Source: Candidatus Burkholderia humilis | Lineage (GTDB): Bacteria; Pseudomonadota; Gammaproteobacteria; Burkholderiales; Burkholderiaceae | Direction: 5' to 3' | Assembly (NCBI GenBank): GCA_001184405.1 | Contig: LFMX01000033.1 | Coordinates: 1-51,812, forward strand | DNA length: 51,812 nucleotides | Shown: piece after piece, positions 49,496 to 51,812 of the stretch | How the letters are laid out: each line of letters begins with the position of its first letter | How positions within the stretch are numbered: the first letter of the stretch is position 1 | Position numbers and translations under genes: made by a program | Notes under the pieces: model-generated | Database searches by the model: none | The model's input: only the letters and a program-made list of their open reading frames with translations | What the model was told of the DNA's origin: nothing

Positions 49496-50556
49496 GAAGC
49501 GTCTCCTTGCCGTCCTGCGTCAGCACGCGCAGATCGTCGTCGGTCCAGGCGAGGCCGACTTCGTCGTCTTCTTCCGGCGGCGGCGCGCCAAAGTTCGGCT
49601 GCGCGACGCGGAGCTTGCCGAGCATCGTCTCCACTTCGAGCAGTCATTGATTGCCGACGAACACGCACGTCGCGATGCGGCCTTTGATGCGCGCATCGCC
49701 ATTGGCGAGATGCACTTTCTCCGGGCGGATAGACGTTCACCGCGCCATCGACCTGACGGCCTTCGTGCGGCACATGCAGTTCCGTGCCCGCCACGTTGAC
49801 CACCGCGCAGCGCGGATTGCGCACCAGCACCTCGCCCGCGAACGCATTCGTGCGGCCGAGGAAGGTCGAAGCGAACGGCGTCGCGGGACGCTCGTAGGCA
49901 TCGTAAGGCGTGGACAGTTGCGCGATCTTTCCGCCATGCATCACCGCGATGCGGTCGCTCATGGTCATCGCTTCGACCTAATCGTGCGTGACGAGGATCG
50001 TCGTGATGCCCAGGCGCTTTTGAATCGCCCGCAATTCGATGTGCATCTCCTCGCGCAGCTTGGCGTCGAGATTGGACATCGGTTCGTCGAGCAGCAGTTC
50101 GGGCTGCATGGCGATCGCGCGCGCAATCGCCACGCGCTGCCGCTGCCCGCCCGACAACTCCTTCGGATAGCGATGCCCGAGGCCCTTCAGGCGCACCAGC
50201 GCCAGCGCTTGCTCGATGCGCTCATCACGCTCGCGGCGCTTCACCTTGCGCATCTCCAGCCCGAAGCCGACGTTGCCCGCCACCGTCATATGCGGAAACA
50301 GTGCGTAGCTCTGAAACACCACGCCGATGCCGCGCTTCTCCGGGCGCTCGTTCGTGATGTCGCAGCCATCAAGCATGATGCGGCCGGTCTTCGGCGTGAC
50401 GAAGCCCGCGACCATTTGCAGCGTCGTGGTCTTGCCGCAGCCGGAGGGTCCGAGCAACGACAGAAACTTCCCGCGTTCGACCGATAGATCGACGTGCTCG
50501 ATCGCCGTGAAATCGCCGTAACGTTTGGAGATGCCCTGAAGCGTCAGAAATGCCAT
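49482..50556 (-). pseudogene. Polyamine-type ABC ATPase (PotA-like), two stops and a frameshift
   Basis: About 358 residues restored, start 50556 (MAFLTLQGISKRYGD) behind AAAGGAGTCACGCGC. The nucleotide-binding domain is sound: Walker A GPSGCGKT, Q-loop VVFQSYALFPHMTV, LSGGQRQR, LLLDEPMSNLD. TAG at 49978-49980 falls right after the H-loop His (LVTHD-VEAMTMSDRIAV, family Gln: CAG to TAG). The regulatory TOBE domain follows, with a frameshift at about 49735 (expected VNVSIRPEKVHLANGDARIKG). TGA at 49644-49646 replaces Trp in VGNQWLLEVETML. As read it ends before the TOBE domain. Confidence 0.87.
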
Positions 50557-50603
50557 GCGCGTGACTCCTTTCCTTCGACAGATGCCTGGCCTTGATTCCT
50601 GGC

Positions 50604-51674
50604 TTATCGTTCGACCATACGGTTCCAGCGTTCCGTCCATTCCGTGCGATGCTGGTTGATCGTCGACCAGTCCACCGCCGTGAGCTTGGACACCTGATCG
50701 AGTTCGTAAGGCACGCGCGCCGCGACTTCCGGCGTGCGCTTCACAGTCTTATTGACCGGACCCAGACCGATGTTCTGCGCCTGCAGCATCTGCACTTCGG
50801 GCGTCAGCAGGTATTGCACAAATTCCTGCGAGAGCTTCGGCTGCGCGTTTTCAGTGACGGCGCACGCGGCCACTTGCAGCGCGACCGCGCCTTCCTTCGG
50901 GTAGATGCACTTGAGCGGAAAGCCCGTGTTCTGCAACGCGACCGCGCGGCCGCTGCCGTACGGCGTGAGAATCACGTCGCCGGATTGCATCTGGCCGTCC
51001 ATCTCGCCGGGCGTCGGGGCCCACGAAAGCACGTTGGGGGCGACTTGCTTGGTCATCGCGGTGAAGCCGGGGTCGATGTTCTTCTCGCCGCCGCTGGACA
51101 GGCGGGCGAGCATCACGAGCGTATGCAGGCCGTAGGTGTTGGTCATCGACGGTACGCCGAGCTTGCCCTTGATGCGCGCATCCTCGAGCACTTTCCACGA
51201 ATCGGGCGGCGGCAAGCCGGCCTTCTTGAACGCTTCCTCGTTATAGCCGATGCCCGTCGCCACCATGCCGACGCCCACGGCAGACGAACCGATCTTCGCT
51301 AGCGGATAGACGTCTTTCATGATGGGCGCGTCGTCGAGCTTCGCGCACAAATTCATCTGCATGGCCTGATACATCGGGCCGTCGTCCATCACCACGACAT
51401 TGATCTGCTGATGGCCCTTCTGCGCCTGCAATTTCGCGAGCGTGTCGCTCGAATTGCCCGCCACATAGACGACCTTCACGTTGTGCGCTTTCTCGAACGC
51501 CGGAATGATCTTCTGGCGATAAAGCTGCTCGTTCGATCCGCCGACATTGGCGACATACAGCATGGTTTCGGCGTTCGCGAACATCGGCGTGGCGATGGCT
51601 GCGGCAAACGACAGCGCCGCGATCGCGGTGCGTACGGGAACGGGGAACAGACTGCGATGCGACGCGCTTCTCAT
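50604..51674 (-). CDS. Polyamine-type ABC periplasmic binding protein (PotD/spermidine-like)
   Basis: 356 residues, intact. ATG 51674 is chosen over 51689 because GGAGATCC sits just before it. Signal peptide (residues about 1-35, ending MFANA). The mature protein has MLYVANVGGSNEQLYRQKIIPAFEKAHN, VYVAGNSSDTLAKLQAQ, GIGYNEEAF, LGVPSMTNTYGLHTLVMLARLSGG-like, and a C-terminal WSTINQHRTEWTERWNRMVER. Head gene of the minus-strand operon for an amine, opine or similar compound. As in the hut transporter, the binding protein is whole while the membrane and ATPase genes are broken. The ligand cannot be deduced. Confidence 0.87.
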   Translation of the reverse strand: MRSASHRSLFPVPVRTAIAALSFAAAIATPMFANAETMLYVANVGGSNEQLYRQKIIPAFEKAHNVKVVYVAGNSSDTLAKLQAQKGHQQINVVVMDDGPMYQAMQMNLCAKLDDAPIMKDVYPLAKIGSSAVGVGMVATGIGYNEEAFKKAGLPPPDSWKVLEDARIKGKLGVPSMTNTYGLHTLVMLARLSSGGEKNIDPGFTAMTKQVAPNVLSWAPTPGEMDGQMQSGDVILTPYGSGRAVALQNTGFPLKCIYPKEGAVALQVAACAVTENAQPKLSQEFVQYLLTPEVQMLQAQNIGLGPVNKTVKRTPEVAARVPYELDQVSKLTAVDWSTINQHRTEWTERWNRMVER

Positions 51675-51689
51675 GACGTGGATCTCCAT

Positions 51690-51812
51690 TGCGGGGGCGT
51701 GGGAGGCGGGTTTGTGTCCCGTCGATGAACCGAGTGTCGCGCTGTCAATTCATATCGTCCAATACGAATAAAATACTGATCTATGCAGGGTTGATATGCA
51801 TTGGCGCGCCGT
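51690..51812. promoter_or_regulatory. Upstream region of the polyamine-type operon
   Basis: AT-richer than its surroundings (CGTCCAATACGAATAAAATACTG). It probably contains the minus-strand promoter of the binding-protein gene. A plus-strand ATG at 51796 opens a frame (MHWRA) that runs out of the window, possibly a divergent regulator; too little is visible to say. Confidence 0.4.

Noticed and set aside
1..51812. Stop-codon recoding (TAG or TGA read as an amino acid)
   Set aside because: Interruptions use all three stops (TAA, TAG, TGA), replace different residues (Gln, Trp, Arg), and the same codons terminate intact genes at expected places. Frameshifts would also remain unexplained.
1..51812. 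Insertion sequences, prophage or integrative element borders as the cause of decay
   Set aside because: No transposase, integrase, terminal inverted repeats or target duplications seen; lesions are small and scattered.
1..51812. All lesions as sequencing or assembly error
   Set aside because: Possible for isolated 1-base indels, but active-site substitutions, multi-codon in-frame deletions, an 8-bp duplication and transition-type stops are not typical errors. It remains the main alternative and needs reads to settle.

Overview
The window is GC-rich DNA from a beta-proteobacterium of the Burkholderiaceae (Burkholderia / Paraburkholderia / Caballeronia type). This is inferred from the gene families and their order: a hut cluster with ABC transporter genes, a hydroxyproline cluster, a pentitol ABC cluster, and DUF4148-like and ferritin-like secreted proteins. 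I see no rRNA, tRNA, CRISPR array, phage or insertion sequence. The content is almost entirely catabolic and transport genes.

The dominant feature is decay. Of about 51 recognisable genes, about 31 are broken, usually by one or two small lesions in an otherwise well-conserved frame. I count about 20 in-frame stops and about 40 frameshifts, plus several deletions that leave clean junctions. Wherever conserved context fixes the lost codon, the stop is explained by one C-to-T or G-to-A change (CAA/CAG/CGA to TAA/TAG/TGA, or TGG to TAG/TGA). Several ORFs that look intact have lost catalytic residues (HisP, RidA, a 2Fe-2S protein). This resembles recent genome erosion, as in host-restricted Burkholderiaceae symbionts. 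A poor-quality assembly could explain part of the indel load and must be excluded.

Layout: 1-1764, end of a type II secretin gene (gspD). 1914-14430, histidine uptake (hisJQMP-like) and degradation (hutH, hutC, hutU, hutD, hutI, hutF, hutG) plus an NCS1 transporter that may carry urocanate; candidate HutC operators lie before the transporter and before hutU. 14430-15001, remnant of a DHFR/RibD-like gene. 15160-19762, hydroxyproline catabolism: epimerase, three-subunit flavin/2Fe-2S dehydrogenase, deaminase. 19818-21213, a small secreted protein and a DyP peroxidase (minus strand). 21447-27882, AraC regulator, sugar ABC importer, SDR dehydrogenase and FGGY kinase, probably for a pentitol. 27971-30808, a histidine kinase and sigma54 response regulator.

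30949-35308, two related secreted/cytosolic proteins of unknown function, an MFS transporter, an ArsB-type permease and two small membrane-protein remnants. 35599-39583, MFS transporter and IlvD/EDD dehydratase with a LysR regulator, probably for a sugar acid. 39942-41932, a Tat-exported ferritin-like protein and a DUF4148-like protein. 41974-43061, a lipoprotein alpha/beta hydrolase (minus). 43329-51674 (all minus), an amine/amino-acid oxidation cluster: polyamine-type ABC importer, two flavin oxidases, a second FAD/NAD oxidoreductase with its 2Fe-2S partner, and RidA.

As it stands the window encodes regulators, binding proteins and fragments of several pathways. None of the catabolic routes here appears complete.
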